A stretch of DNA of 64,000 nucleotides from Ruminococcus flavefaciens (GTDB lineage Bacteria > Bacillota > Clostridia > Oscillospirales > Ruminococcaceae): contig NZ_FPIP01000002.1 in assembly GCF_900119075.1 (NCBI RefSeq), positions 186,001 to 250,000 of the forward strand. Reading direction: 5' to 3'. Of the stretch, positions 9,776 to 19,381 are shown in pieces. The position numbers and the translations under genes are program-made. The notes beneath the pieces were generated by a model. The model was given only the letters and a program-made list of their open reading frames with translations. It searched no databases and was not told the origin of the DNA. Within the stretch, counting starts at the first letter, position 1. The number at the start of each line of letters is the position of its first letter.

Positions 9776-9999
9776 GTACAGCCTTTGCCATACTATATTA
9801 TTATGTATCGCTTGGTATCATAAGTGCGGTGCATAATCATGGCGGAGCTAAATGCAAGTAAGAAACTATTGCCCCACGGAGGGGTAGGCAAATGATAAAT
9901 ATAGGCTTATTGATTTTGCCTGTGTCGGAAACGACAGAGTGGATTCCGGGATTACGGATCGGATCAATAACGCTGGGTGGATAGGAGTAGAAACATCAG
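9776..9999 (+). ncRNA. Structured 5' leader of the polysaccharide operon, class unknown
   Basis: The leader is more GC-rich than the AT-rich DNA before it and can pair locally. GCCAT near 9787 can pair with ATGGC near 9839. CCCC and GGGG pair around ACGGA inside TTGCC/GGCAA (about 9869-9893). AGGC pairs with GCCT (about 9903-9922). GTCG and CGAC close a GAAA tetraloop near 9930. GATTCCG and CGGATC form a further stem. No terminator T-run is present. It does not match a riboswitch consensus I can recall (cyclic-di-GMP, cyclic-di-AMP, TPP, cobalamin, glycine). It may be a riboswitch or an antitermination site for a processivity factor. Confidence 0.45.
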
Positions 10000-11286
10000 A
10001 TGTTTGTAAACAAAAGCAACATAAAACCCTTTGAAAAGAAAGTATGGCTTTCATCGCCTACCATGCACGGTGACGAGCAGAAATGGGTAAACGACGCATT
10101 TGAGAAAAACTGGATAACAACAGCAGGAGAGAACATCAACGAGGTAGAGAAGCTCGTTGCAGAGTATGCCGGAGTAAAGTATGCTGTAGCTCTTTCCTGC
10201 GGAACAGCTTCACTTCATCTCGCAATAAAGCTTGCAGGCGAAAGACTTTATGGTCAGCCTAAGCCTAATTGCGGAACACTTCAGGGACATAAGGTATTCT
10301 GTTCGGATATGACATTCGACGCTACCGTAAACCCTGTTGCTTATGAGGACGGTGAAGCCGTTTTTATTGATACAGAGGCAGATACATGGAATATGTGTCC
10401 CGATGCTCTTGAAAAGGCATTTGAGATATATCCCGATGTTAAGCTTGTAGTTGTTGCACATCTTTACGGTGTTCCCGGAAAAATCGACGCTATCAGAAGA
10501 ATATGCGACAGACACGGTGCACTTATAGTTGAAGATGCTGCCGAGTCCTTCGGTGCTACATATAAGGGTAAAGAAACAGGCGGTTTCGGTGATTATAGCG
10601 CTATAAGCTTCAACGGAAACAAGATAATCACAGGTTCGTCAGGCGGTATGTTCCTCACAAACAGTATTGACGATGCTGATAAGGTTCGCAAATGGTCAAC
10701 TCAGAGCCGTGAGGCTGCTCCATGGTATCAGCATGAGGAGATCGGTTACAACTATCGTATGTCAAATATTATCGCTGGTGTCGTTCGCGGACAGATGAAC
10801 TACCTTGACGAGCATATTGCTCAGAAAAAGGCTATATACGAGCGCTATAAAGAGGGCTTCAAGGGACTTCCTGTTACTATGAACCCATTCGATATAATTG
10901 ACAGTGTGCCTAACTATTGGCTCAGCTGTATGCTCATAGATAAGGAAGCAATGTGCAAGCAGGTTCGCGGTGAAAACCAGCCTATGTATATTTCCGAACA
11001 GGGCAAGACATGTCCTACAGAGATCCTTGAGACTCTTGCAAAGTTTAATGCAGAGGGACGTCCGATATGGAAGCCTATGCATATGCAGCCTATCTACCGT
11101 ATGAACGGCTTCGTTACTGCAAAGGGTAACGGCAGAGGACAGTCCAATGCGTATATTGACCGCGGTGCTGTGCTTGACGTTGGTGCAGACATCTTCGAGA
11201 GAGGTCTTTGCCTCCCAAGCGATAATAAGATGACACCCGAGCAGCAGGATATCATAATCGAACTTATCAGGAGTTGTTTTGAATAA
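10000..11286 (+). CDS. DegT/DnrJ/EryC1/StrS-family PLP sugar aminotransferase
   Basis: Transfers an amino group to a nucleotide-linked keto-sugar, giving an amino-sugar precursor. It has 428 residues, slightly long for the family. The PLP-anchoring Lys is Lys208 in SFNGNKIITG, the phosphate-binding region is CGTASLHLA (about 67-75), and VEDAAESFGA (about 177-186) is the usual aspartate region. It is first in the operon and overlaps the next gene by one base (TAATG). The following gene is a priming phosphoglycosyl transferase. This pairing is typical of di-N-acetyl-bacillosamine-type or other 4-amino-6-deoxysugar initiation (EpsN/EpsL, PglE/PglC). The exact sugar is inferred, not shown. Confidence 0.9.
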   Translation: MFVNKSNIKPFEKKVWLSSPTMHGDEQKWVNDAFEKNWITTAGENINEVEKLVAEYAGVKYAVALSCGTASLHLAIKLAGERLYGQPKPNCGTLQGHKVFCSDMTFDATVNPVAYEDGEAVFIDTEADTWNMCPDALEKAFEIYPDVKLVVVAHLYGVPGKIDAIRRICDRHGALIVEDAAESFGATYKGKETGGFGDYSAISFNGNKIITGSSGGMFLTNSIDDADKVRKWSTQSREAAPWYQHEEIGYNYRMSNIIAGVVRGQMNYLDEHIAQKKAIYERYKEGFKGLPVTMNPFDIIDSVPNYWLSCMLIDKEAMCKQVRGENQPMYISEQGKTCPTEILETLAKFNAEGRPIWKPMHMQPIYRMNGFVTAKGNGRGQSNAYIDRGAVLDVGADIFERGLCLPSDNKMTPEQQDIIIELIRSCFE

Positions 11287-11921
11287 TGTATGCAAAGTAT
11301 TTTAAGCGTATGCTTGATTTTACTCTTTCACTCGGAGCAATAATCGTTCTTTCACCGATACTTCTGGTTCTGACTATTGTCGGAGCAGTTGCAATGGGCG
11401 GTAATCCGTTCTTTACACAGGATCGTCCGGGTAAGAATGAAAAGATATTCAAGCTTGTAAAGTTCAGAACCATGAACAACAAGAAGGACAAGAAAGGAAA
11501 TCTTCTGTCGGATGAGAAGAGACTCACTTCTTATGGAAAGTGGCTTAGAAGTACAAGCCTTGATGAAATACCTGAATTGTTCAATATTCTTAAAGGCGAT
11601 ATGTCTATTATTGGTCCGAGACCGCTGCTTGTGAAGTATCTTCCATACTATTCCAAGGCGCAGCATCATCGTCATGATGTAAGACCGGGATTAACTGGTT
11701 ATGCTCAGGCTCATGGCAGAAATGCTTCTACATGGGATGAAAGATTTGAATATGATCTCAAATATGTTAAGCATATCACATTTATTGGCGATGTCAGAAT
11801 AATTATTGATACAGTTAAGGCTGTCCTAAAAAGAGATGGTATCTCAGCGGAAGGACAGGCGACAATGTGCGATTTTATTGATTATGTAAATGAGAAAAGA
11901 GCTACTGTAAGCGAGGTGTAA
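11286..11921 (+). CDS. Undecaprenyl-phosphate sugar phosphotransferase (priming, monotopic PGT)
   Basis: Starts polysaccharide assembly by moving a sugar-1-phosphate from a UDP-sugar to undecaprenyl phosphate at the cytoplasmic face. The 211 residues match the small PglC/EpsL type, without the large WbaP N-terminus. One re-entrant hydrophobic helix (about 12-37) precedes FFTQDRPGK, the KFRTMN motif, the catalytic Asp-Glu pair in SLDEIPELFN, then GDMSIIGPRPLL and RPGLTGYAQ. The start overlaps the stop of the aminotransferase, indicating tight coupling. Confidence 0.93.
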   Translation: MYAKYFKRMLDFTLSLGAIIVLSPILLVLTIVGAVAMGGNPFFTQDRPGKNEKIFKLVKFRTMNNKKDKKGNLLSDEKRLTSYGKWLRSTSLDEIPELFNILKGDMSIIGPRPLLVKYLPYYSKAQHHRHDVRPGLTGYAQAHGRNASTWDERFEYDLKYVKHITFIGDVRIIIDTVKAVLKRDGISAEGQATMCDFIDYVNEKRATVSEV

Positions 11922-11924
11922 CAG

Positions 11925-13142
11925 TTGCAGACAGGAAATTCACTTATTAGCGTTATAGTTCCGATATATAAGATAGATAAGTACATAGGAATATGTATTG
12001 AAAGTCTGATAAATCAGACATATAAAAATCTGGAAATAATACTTGTTGACGACGGTTCTCCTGACAGATGTCCTGAAATATGTGACCTTTATGCCAAAAA
12101 GGATAATCGAATTAAAGTCATTCATAAAGAGAATGGCGGACTTGTTTCAGCACGCAAAGCTGGATTACTTGCTTCAAGCGGTGAATATGTCGGCTATGTA
12201 GATGGTGATGATTGGGTCGGAGCAGGTTTTTATGAAGCACTGTATACTTCAATCGTTACAAGTGATGCTGATATTGCCTGTGCTGGACAGAGCCGTGACC
12301 TTTTTGAACGGAGCGTTCATTTTACAAACAGCTTGCCATCAGGAATATATGAGGGAGCAAAGCTGGAAGAATTATATAGAAATATGATCTCCAACGGTGA
12401 GTTTTATCGTCCGGGAGTTACAACATATGTGTGGAATAAGCTTTTCAAGAGAGAAGTATTAATGGAAGCACAGCTCAATGTTGATGACAGAATCTCAATC
12501 GGAGAAGATGGTGCGGTAACGTATCCTGCATTGTTAGCTGCGAAAAAAGTGTGTATTACAGATAATTGCGCATATCATTATCGTCAGCGTGAGGATTCAA
12601 TGCTTAAAAAGAGCGAATCCTTTGCTAATGAGGCTAAAAAGCTTAAGTATCTGTATGATTACTTGATTGATTTTGCTGAAAAGCATAATAATGAGTATGA
12701 TATTATAAAGCAGATAACAGATTATGTACTAAGTATCTGTATTATCCGTTCAGGAGGAATACTTGACGGGACAGAGACAGAGTCTGAGTTTACTCCATAT
12801 GGTTCAAAAATTGACGGAAAGAAGCTTGTTATATATAGCGCAGGCACTTTCGGACAGCAGCTTATGAATCGTTTCCTTGAAAATTCAAGATGCGATGTTG
12901 TTGGCTGGGTAGATGATGATTATTGGGAGTACAGACGCTGTTGCATGGACGTTGATTCTGTCGAAAGCATTACAAAGCTTGAATACGATTATGTTCTTAT
13001 TGCAACAGTCGACAGAATACTTGCAAAGAATATAAGCAATAGACTTCTTGATTATGGTCTGAGTAAGGAAAAGATATTGATAGTGAGCTGCGACGAAGCT
13101 ATCAGAGAGGAACTGCTTGGACGATATCTGAATTGTAAGTAA
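11925..13142 (+). CDS. Family 2 glycosyltransferase with C-terminal Rossmann-like domain
   Basis: GT-A fold glycosyltransferase. ISVIVPIYK opens the domain, DDGSPDRC binds the nucleotide, and the metal-binding DxD-type motif is DGDDWV. The start is TTG at 11925 with GAGGTG six bases upstream. After about residue 285 there is an added domain reading GKKLVIYSAGTFGQQLMNRF, like the CoF/Rossmann-type domains attached to some capsule glycosyltransferases, which may bind a nucleotide. The donor sugar is unknown. It lies 3 nt after the priming transferase, so it probably adds the second sugar. Confidence 0.88.
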   Translation: MQTGNSLISVIVPIYKIDKYIGICIESLINQTYKNLEIILVDDGSPDRCPEICDLYAKKDNRIKVIHKENGGLVSARKAGLLASSGEYVGYVDGDDWVGAGFYEALYTSIVTSDADIACAGQSRDLFERSVHFTNSLPSGIYEGAKLEELYRNMISNGEFYRPGVTTYVWNKLFKREVLMEAQLNVDDRISIGEDGAVTYPALLAAKKVCITDNCAYHYRQREDSMLKKSESFANEAKKLKYLYDYLIDFAEKHNNEYDIIKQITDYVLSICIIRSGGILDGTETESEFTPYGSKIDGKKLVIYSAGTFGQQLMNRFLENSRCDVVGWVDDDYWEYRRCCMDVDSVESITKLEYDYVLIATVDRILAKNISNRLLDYGLSKEKILIVSCDEAIREELLGRYLNCK

Positions 13143-13151
13143 GGTATAACT

Positions 13152-13922
13152 ATGAATGATACAGCAATAAGAATCCTGTCAGCAAAAGCAGGAGAGACAC
13201 ATCTGTTTTTTATCGGACAGGCAGGTTATGTAATAAAAAGCCGAAACGGACAGCTTATGGGTTTTGACCTTTGTCTTTCAGAATGCGTTGAGCGTGTTGA
13301 AGGACATATGGGCTTCAAGAGACTAATTCCAAAGATACTTGATCCTTTTGAATTGAGATTTGATTGCCTTGTAGCTACACATCCGCATTTCGATCATTTT
13401 GATATGGACGCAATACCGCAGATGATGAGTAATCATCATACTAAGCTTTTTGCTTCTGTAAACTGCGAAACAGAAGTGAAGCGCCTTATGATGACGGGCG
13501 AGAACACATCATATGTAAAGCCTGGAGACAGCGTGGATTGCGGTGATTTTCATATTGATTTTGTTGAATGTGATCATGGCAAGGGGGCTCCTGATGCTGT
13601 TGGAGCCGTTATTGCTGTAGACGGCAAAAAGATCTACATGGCAGGTGATACCTGCCTTAGAATGGATAGAGTTAATGATATCAAAAAAATTGGTCAGCTT
13701 GATGTAGTGATAGGACCGATAAACGGCGCATTTGGCAATATGAATGAAGAGGAATTTGCAGGATTTGCTCATGCGCTCGGGAGTAAACTCACAATACCAT
13801 GTCATTTTGGTATGTTTGCTACCCATGGTGGTAATCCGGGAAGATTCCTTGAAATAATGAAAAAAGAATACCCTGACGATAAGGTGCTCTTGATGAGCCT
13901 TGGCGAAGGAATAATATTATAA
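13152..13922 (+). CDS. MBL-fold metallohydrolase, UlaG-like
   Basis: The 256 residues hold the metallo-beta-lactamase zinc motif THPHFDHFD (HxHxDH class), a downstream metal ligand in MAGDTCLR and a final His in PCHFGMFATHGG. This resembles UlaG/L-ascorbate-6-phosphate lactonase-type hydrolases more than RNases. In an operon with AraD-like, ATP-grasp and SDR enzymes it may hydrolyse a lactone or phosphodiester in a sugar or polyol precursor pathway. That role is an inference from position. No signal peptide, so cytoplasmic. Confidence 0.8.
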   Translation: MNDTAIRILSAKAGETHLFFIGQAGYVIKSRNGQLMGFDLCLSECVERVEGHMGFKRLIPKILDPFELRFDCLVATHPHFDHFDMDAIPQMMSNHHTKLFASVNCETEVKRLMMTGENTSYVKPGDSVDCGDFHIDFVECDHGKGAPDAVGAVIAVDGKKIYMAGDTCLRMDRVNDIKKIGQLDVVIGPINGAFGNMNEEEFAGFAHALGSKLTIPCHFGMFATHGGNPGRFLEIMKKEYPDDKVLLMSLGEGIIL

Positions 13923-13942
13923 GTATATAAGGAGAAGTAAAA

Positions 13943-15241
13943 ATGGAAAGAGAGTTTGAAGGTAAGAAACTGCTTATACTTGGTGGAAATCCGGAGACAA
14001 TCCCGCTTGTTGAAATAGCAAACAGTTGGGGGATAAAGACAATTGTTGCTTCTGCAAGACATACTGATCCTGCTAAGGCTTATGCATGGAAAGCATATGA
14101 TTTTGAAGGCCTTGATGCAGGTGCTGTAATCAAGATCGCTACCGAAGAGAAGGTAGATGGTGTTCTTGTCGGAGTAGCTGACATTCTCGTACCTATGTAC
14201 TGCAAGGTTTGTGAAGCACTTGATCTTCCTTGCTATGCAACACAGAAAATAGTTGATGTTTTTGCATTTAAGGATGTATTCAAGTCTACTTGCGAACACT
14301 ATGGCGTTCATGGTATTCCTGAGTATTATCTTGATGCAGAAATGAAACGTGAAGATCTGGATAGGATCCAGTATCCTGTTATGATAAAGCCTGTTGATAA
14401 CGGCGGCGGTGTCGGCATGACAGTTGCTTTTAATGAAGAAGAACTCAGAGAAGGCGTTAAGAAGGCACTTGATGCTTCTTACAAAAAGCGTTTCATCGTT
14501 GAGAAATATATGCAGTGCGAAGATATGGGAATGTATTACACATTCAAAGATGGCGTTTGCAGTGCGTCTTGTATCTATGATCGTTATACTACAGATGAAC
14601 AGCCAGGCCTCAGCAGAGTATGTCTTGGCGGAACATATCCTTCAAAGCACCTCAATGAATACTTTAGTCGTATGCATGACAACGCTCTGCGTATGTTCAA
14701 GGAAATAGGAATTCAGAACGGTATACTTATGCTCTCGGGCTTCTATGAGAACGGAGAGTTTTATGTATATGATACAGGTTTCCGTCTTCAGGGCGAAGCT
14801 CCTCATCTTCTTATGAAAGCAATTCATGGCTTTGATCAGAGAGAAATGCTTATACGTTTTGCTCTTACAGGTTCAGAAGGTGATATTGATCTTACTAAGG
14901 ACGACGATACAAGGCTCCGCGGCAAGTGGGCTGCTACAAAGTGGTTCTTGCTTAAGCAGGGCAAGATAGCTAAGATCGAGGGACTTAGCGACAGCGACCT
15001 TGAAAAGGACAGCTGCGTAGTTGCGAATATCCAGAGACTTCACGAGGGCGATACAGTAGTTCCGGAGTGGATCGGCAATGAGAAGCAGGTTCTCACAAGA
15101 CTTTACCTTGTTTGCGATTCTAAGCAGGAGCTTGCTGATAAGCTTAATTACTATGAAGAAAAAGTTCGAGTATACGATGAGAATGGTAATAATATGCTTC
15201 TTAAGGGCTTTAATGCTGAAGAGGCACTGGAGTTAAAGTAA
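13943..15241 (+). CDS. ATP-grasp enzyme
   Basis: The 432 residues resemble the carbamoyl-phosphate-synthase/PurK-type ATP-grasp fold. The N-terminal LLILGGNPETIPLV is a preATP-grasp Rossmann start. YPVMIKPVDNGGGVGM is the ATP-binding lysine and glycine-rich loop, FIVEKYMQCEDMG the hinge region, and EFYVYDTGFRLQGEAP the metal-binding region. The chemistry would be ATP-dependent ligation of a carboxylate to an amine or thiol. In this operon it could attach an amino acid or other acid to an amino-sugar. A good Shine-Dalgarno (AAGGAG) precedes the ATG, and the stop overlaps the next start by one base. Confidence 0.85.
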   Translation: MEREFEGKKLLILGGNPETIPLVEIANSWGIKTIVASARHTDPAKAYAWKAYDFEGLDAGAVIKIATEEKVDGVLVGVADILVPMYCKVCEALDLPCYATQKIVDVFAFKDVFKSTCEHYGVHGIPEYYLDAEMKREDLDRIQYPVMIKPVDNGGGVGMTVAFNEEELREGVKKALDASYKKRFIVEKYMQCEDMGMYYTFKDGVCSASCIYDRYTTDEQPGLSRVCLGGTYPSKHLNEYFSRMHDNALRMFKEIGIQNGILMLSGFYENGEFYVYDTGFRLQGEAPHLLMKAIHGFDQREMLIRFALTGSEGDIDLTKDDDTRLRGKWAATKWFLLKQGKIAKIEGLSDSDLEKDSCVVANIQRLHEGDTVVPEWIGNEKQVLTRLYLVCDSKQELADKLNYYEEKVRVYDENGNNMLLKGFNAEEALELK

Positions 15242-16014
15242 TGGAATTACAGAGATTAAAAAATAAGGTAATTGTTATTTCTGGCGGTACCAAAGGTGTC
15301 GGAAGAACAATGGCTGAAGTTTGTGGACGTGAAGGCGCAAAGGTGGTTATTGGTGGTCGTGATGAAATGGCTGCAAGAGAAGCAATTAGAAATATACGTA
15401 CATTCGGTTCTGATGGTATCTTTGTTCAGACAGACCTTAATAGTGTTGAGGATTGTAAGAATCTTTTTGATGAAGGCTATAAAGCGTTTGGAAAAATTGA
15501 TGGATTCTTTAATTATGCCGGTATAACACCTGTTTCTCCGCTTGATACTTGTGATCAGAAAACATTTGATGATGTTATGAATATCAATTTCCGTGCTGCT
15601 TTTTTCTGTTGTCAGCAGGCAATAAAATATATGCGTATGAATGGCGGCGGTTCCATTGTTCTTACAGGTTCTGCTCATGCATGGAGCGGTGAAAAGGACA
15701 GAGCAGCTTATGCATGCAGCAAGGGCGTTTTGAGAACTCTTATGGAGCACATTGCTCATAATTATGCAACTGAGCAGATACGTTGCAATTACCTCACACT
15801 TGGTTGGACTCCTACTGAGGGTGAAGTAACATTAAGAAATTCTCAGGGAGAGAGTGAAGCAGAACTTAGAGCTCGTGCAGGTGCATATCTTCCGATGGGA
15901 AGAATGTGTGAGAGAACTGATTATATCGAAGGTATAATTTATATGCTTTCAGATGCAAGTTCGATGATGACCGGTAGTACGTTTAGAATTACTGCGGGTG
16001 AGTATATTAGTTGA
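15241..16014 (+). CDS. Short-chain dehydrogenase/reductase
   Basis: Classical SDR of 257 residues. The cofactor motif is SGGTKGVGRT (TGxxxGxG type), NYAGITP replaces the usual NNAG, and the catalytic YACSK has Tyr and Lys in place with Ser before it in LTGSAHAW. It should use NAD(P)H on a sugar or keto-polyol. Overlap with the ATP-grasp gene (TAATG) suggests they act together. Because an AraD-like epimerase and an IspD-like cytidylyltransferase follow, one possibility is reduction of a ketopentose phosphate to a pentitol phosphate. The substrate is not evident from sequence. Confidence 0.88.
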   Translation: MELQRLKNKVIVISGGTKGVGRTMAEVCGREGAKVVIGGRDEMAAREAIRNIRTFGSDGIFVQTDLNSVEDCKNLFDEGYKAFGKIDGFFNYAGITPVSPLDTCDQKTFDDVMNINFRAAFFCCQQAIKYMRMNGGGSIVLTGSAHAWSGEKDRAAYACSKGVLRTLMEHIAHNYATEQIRCNYLTLGWTPTEGEVTLRNSQGESEAELRARAGAYLPMGRMCERTDYIEGIIYMLSDASSMMTGSTFRITAGEYIS

Positions 16015-16038
16015 TATTGTATTTAAAGGTGAGAAGTG

Positions 16039-16818
16039 ATGAATGAAGTTCAAAAAATACAGCTTGATTTATTAATTAAGTTTGATGAAGTATGCCGCAA
16101 ACATAATTTAAGATATTATTTGGCATATGGTTCTTGCATTGGCGCAATGAGACATAAAGGATTTATTCCATGGGATCATGATGTTGATGTTCTTATGCCA
16201 ATTGAAGATGCATTAAAACTATCAAAATATCAGGATGAATTTGGAAAGCGCTATTTTGTTTCTAACCGTCATACTGATTCAAAGTTTAAATGTATAAATA
16301 TGAGATTGGTAGATAAGGATAATAGGAGTATTGTTAGAAAAAATGGTAAAATAATTGAAGACGATTACGTATGTATGGATATTTATCCGTTTTATAATTG
16401 TCCTCCCTCCAAGTTCGGTTTACTGGTTAATATATTTAGATCTCATCTTTATAAAATGCTTGTTGGAGGTGGACCTAAGAATCACGGTAAAATTGCGTCA
16501 ATTATTTCTAAAATAATCCTTTTGGTATTTAATGAAAAAAATAGAGAACGAGACATCAAAAGAATAGAGAGAAAGCTTAGATATAATGGGAAAAGTTATG
16601 AAATAGCTGATTATTATGGATTAGATATAAAACTCTTTAGTGCAATTACCTATAAAAAAGAGTGGTTTGATAAACCTAAGGAATTGTTATTTGAAGGTCG
16701 TTATTTTTATGGACCAACAAATCCACATGCTTATTTAACGAAAAGATATGGCGATTATATGACACCGCCTAAAAAAACAGCAATAGCAGCAGAGGCTGTC
16801 GTGGAGTTAATAAAATAA
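16039..16818 (+). CDS. LicD-family phosphotransferase
   Basis: LicD proteins transfer phosphocholine or another phospho-alcohol from a CDP-linked donor to a glycan. The 259-residue protein begins at ATG 16039, behind a GGTGAG/GAAG ribosome site. The upstream in-frame GTG at 16036 is less likely. The signature region YYLAYGSCIGAMRHKGFIPW then DHDVDVLMP contains the nucleotidyltransferase-fold GS and DxD residues. A-T content is higher than its neighbours, suggesting separate acquisition. Given the 2-aminoethylphosphonate genes downstream, a CMP-phosphonate is a plausible donor, alongside CDP-polyols. Confidence 0.9.
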   Translation: MNEVQKIQLDLLIKFDEVCRKHNLRYYLAYGSCIGAMRHKGFIPWDHDVDVLMPIEDALKLSKYQDEFGKRYFVSNRHTDSKFKCINMRLVDKDNRSIVRKNGKIIEDDYVCMDIYPFYNCPPSKFGLLVNIFRSHLYKMLVGGGPKNHGKIASIISKIILLVFNEKNRERDIKRIERKLRYNGKSYEIADYYGLDIKLFSAITYKKEWFDKPKELLFEGRYFYGPTNPHAYLTKRYGDYMTPPKKTAIAAEAVVELIK

Positions 16819-16833
16819 TAGGGAGATATTGAA

Positions 16834-17550
16834 ATGGCTAATATTGGACTTTTAATCGCCGGAGGTTCCGGTAACAGAATGCATCAGGATATTCCGAAGC
16901 AGTTTTTAACTGTACATGAGCGTCCTGTAATCGTTTACACACTGGAGGCATTCCAGAATCATCCAGAGATAGATGCAATTGCTGTTGTATGTATCGAGGG
17001 ATGGGATCAGGTGCTTTGGGCTTATGCAAAGCAGTTCAACATTACAAAGCTCAAGTATGTTGTTCCCGGAGGTAAAAACGGACAGGATTCTATCCGTAAC
17101 GGCGTTTATGAGCTTGAAAAGCATTTTGATAAGGACGATATTGTTCTTATCCATGATGCTATCCGTCCTATGGTATCAGCAGAGATCATCTCTGATTGTA
17201 TAGCTAAAACAAGAAAGTATGGAAATGCAATTACTGTAATTCCTTGTGCTGAAGCTATGATGCAGACAGAAAACGGTGAGGAATCAACAGGAAGCTATCC
17301 AAGAGACAACCTCAAGAGAACACAGACTCCTCAGGGCTTTACTATCGGTAAGATATGTGATCTTCACAGAAGAGCTCTTGAAGCAGGAATTACTAACTCA
17401 GTTGCATCATGTACACTTATGATAGAAATGGGCGAGCAGGTCCATTTTTCAGCAGGTTCTGAAAAGAACATCAAGCTTACAACAGTAGAAGACATTGATA
17501 TATTCAAGGCGCTTCTTAAGGCAAAAAGATCAGACTGGTTAAAGGACTAA
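16834..17550 (+). CDS. IspD/TarI-family cytidylyltransferase
   Basis: Makes a CDP-alcohol from CTP and a polyol or methylerythritol phosphate. The 238 residues carry LLIAGGSGNRM (nucleotide loop), PKQFL, the conserved VLIHDAIRPMV and the RTQTPQGF motif shared by IspD and TarI. Location in a polysaccharide operon with LicD, an epimerase and a TagF-like transferase favours a TarI-like role (CDP-ribitol or CDP-arabinitol) over isoprenoid synthesis. Sequence alone does not settle the substrate. Confidence 0.88.
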   Translation: MANIGLLIAGGSGNRMHQDIPKQFLTVHERPVIVYTLEAFQNHPEIDAIAVVCIEGWDQVLWAYAKQFNITKLKYVVPGGKNGQDSIRNGVYELEKHFDKDDIVLIHDAIRPMVSAEIISDCIAKTRKYGNAITVIPCAEAMMQTENGEESTGSYPRDNLKRTQTPQGFTIGKICDLHRRALEAGITNSVASCTLMIEMGEQVHFSAGSEKNIKLTTVEDIDIFKALLKAKRSDWLKD

Positions 17551-17555
17551 TAATT

Positions 17556-18605
17556 ATGAGTTTTTATAAAAGCGAAAACTACAAAAAGGATATTGAAATA
17601 GCTGTTAAAGCTACAGTAGGACTTGAAAAGCTGTATAATTCTTCTGTTCTTATTGCGGGCGGTTCGGGCCTTATTGGTTCATTTATGGCTGATATGCTTC
17701 TTTATGCAAATAAGCATATGAATGCCAACATTACAGTTTATGCAATGGATCTCAGTGCTGAAAGACTTGCAGCAAGATATGAAGGAATCAACACAGATAA
17801 ACTTCATTTTGTTGAGCACAACGTAAATGAACTGCCAGACTTTGATTTTTCTGTTGATTATATTATTCATGCAGCAAGCCCTGCGTTTCCAGCAGCATTT
17901 AATAGTGATCCTGTTGGAACTGTAATGAGCAATATCCTCGGTACTAAGTATCTGCTTGACTACGGAAAGGATCATGGTACAAAGCGTATGCTCTATATCT
18001 CATCAGGTGAGGTGTACGGACAGGGAGACCTTAGTCTTGAATCATTTGAAGAATCATATGCAGGTTATGTTGATCCTACATCAGCGCGTTCATGCTATCC
18101 AAATGGCAAGAGAACGGCTGAGACACTTTGTGTTTCTTATACAAAGCAGTTTGGCATTGATACTGTTATAGTTCGACCAAGTCATACTTATGGACCGACT
18201 GTTACGAAGGCTGATAATCGTGCAAACGCTCAGTTTGTCAATAAAGGTCTTGCAGGAGAGGATATAGTCCTTAACAGCGCCGGTAATCAGATGCGCTCTT
18301 ATACTTATCTTGCAGATTCCGCTTCAGCTATACTTTCTGTTCTTACAAGCGGAGAAAGCGGAAATGCCTATAATATCGCTAATTCCAATTCAAGAACAAC
18401 GATAGCAGGTTTTGCAAAGGAAGTTGCTGCTCAGACAGGGACAAAGGTAATATTTGCTGATCCTGATGAAGTGGCAAAAGCGGAAATGACACCGATCGCT
18501 AAGCAGGTCCTCAGCAGTAAAAAACTTGAAGGACTTGGTTGGAAAGGTCAGTTTACGGTTGAAGAAGGTATTCGTCATACCTTGAATATCATGCGTGAAC
18601 TTTAA
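17556..18605 (+). CDS. NAD-dependent epimerase/dehydratase (extended SDR)
   Basis: The 349-residue extended SDR has [16 protein letters not shown] as dinucleotide-binding loop and [11 protein letters not shown] as the usual Ser region. The catalytic Tyr/Lys lie in [12 protein letters not shown], an arrangement also seen in UDP-glucuronate decarboxylase-like enzymes. It follows the cytidylyltransferase by 5 nt. The pairing of a cytidylyltransferase with an SDR is seen in loci that make CDP-linked alditols, so it may act on a CDP- or phospho-pentose intermediate. Confidence 0.85.
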   Translation: MSFYKSENYKKDIEIAVKATVGLEKLYNSSVLIAGGSGLIGSFMADMLLYANKHMNANITVYAMDLSAERLAARYEGINTDKLHFVEHNVNELPDFDFSVDYIIHAASPAFPAAFNSDPVGTVMSNILGTKYLLDYGKDHGTKRMLYISSGEVYGQGDLSLESFEESYAGYVDPTSARSCYPNGKRTAETLCVSYTKQFGIDTVIVRPSHTYGPTVTKADNRANAQFVNKGLAGEDIVLNSAGNQMRSYTYLADSASAILSVLTSGESGNAYNIANSNSRTTIAGFAKEVAAQTGTKVIFADPDEVAKAEMTPIAKQVLSSKKLEGLGWKGQFTVEEGIRHTLNIMREL

Positions 18606-18622
18606 TTAACAGAGGGGATATT

Positions 18623-19321
18623 ATGTTAGAGAGATTAAAAGAAGAAGTTTGTGCAGCAAATCTGGAACTTGTAGCCAGAGGAGTTGTAATATATACATGG
18701 GGAAATGTCAGCGGAATTGACCGCGAAAAAGGTCTTGTGGTAATCAAGCCATCGGGTGTTGACTATGCAGGTATGTGTCCTGATGATATGGTTATTGTTG
18801 ATCTCGTTACGGGTGAAACTGTAGATGGCAAATGGAAGCCGTCATCAGATACTAAAACACATCTTGAGTTGTATCGTCAGTTTTCTGATATTGGTGGAAT
18901 AACTCATACTCATTCTGTTAATGCAGTTGCATATGCACAGGCTGGAGTTGATATTCCAGCCCTTGGTACAACTCATGCTGATTATTTCTATGGAGTTATT
19001 CCATGTACTCGCGAGCTTACCAAAGACGAAGTCGAGGAAGATTACGAGCTTAATACAGGTAAGGTCATCGTTGAGACAATTAAACAGCGCGGCATAAAGC
19101 CGCTTGCTGTTCCCGGAATAGTTGTAAAAAATCATGGTCCCTTCTCATGGGGCAAGGATGCAAATGCATCTGTATATCATGCTGTAGTAATGGAAAAGGT
19201 TGCAGAGATGGATATTAAGACACTTCTCATAAATCCCAATGCCTCAATGCAGCAGTATATACTTGATAAGCACTATATGAGAAAGCATGGACCAAATGCT
19301 TATTATGGGCAAAACGAATAA
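18623..19321 (+). CDS. L-ribulose-5-phosphate 4-epimerase-like (class II aldolase fold)
   Basis: AraD-type enzyme of 232 residues, interconverting L-ribulose 5-phosphate and D-xylulose 5-phosphate. The family signatures are [26 protein letters not shown], the zinc histidines in [13 protein letters not shown] and a third His in KNHGPFSWG. AraD normally sits with arabinose-use genes. Here there is no kinase, isomerase or transporter, only glycan genes, so the enzyme probably feeds a pentulose phosphate to the SDR and cytidylyltransferase genes just upstream. That would generate a CDP-pentitol for the polymer. Confidence 0.88.
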   Translation: MLERLKEEVCAANLELVARGVVIYTWGNVSGIDREKGLVVIKPSGVDYAGMCPDDMVIVDLVTGETVDGKWKPSSDTKTHLELYRQFSDIGGITHTHSVNAVAYAQAGVDIPALGTTHADYFYGVIPCTRELTKDEVEEDYELNTGKVIVETIKQRGIKPLAVPGIVVKNHGPFSWGKDANASVYHAVVMEKVAEMDIKTLLINPNASMQQYILDKHYMRKHGPNAYYGQNE

Positions 19322-19381
19322 TTATAAGAATTATTTTTATAATATGTATAGCTTTTAATTGTTGAGGGAGAAGTATGGTTC

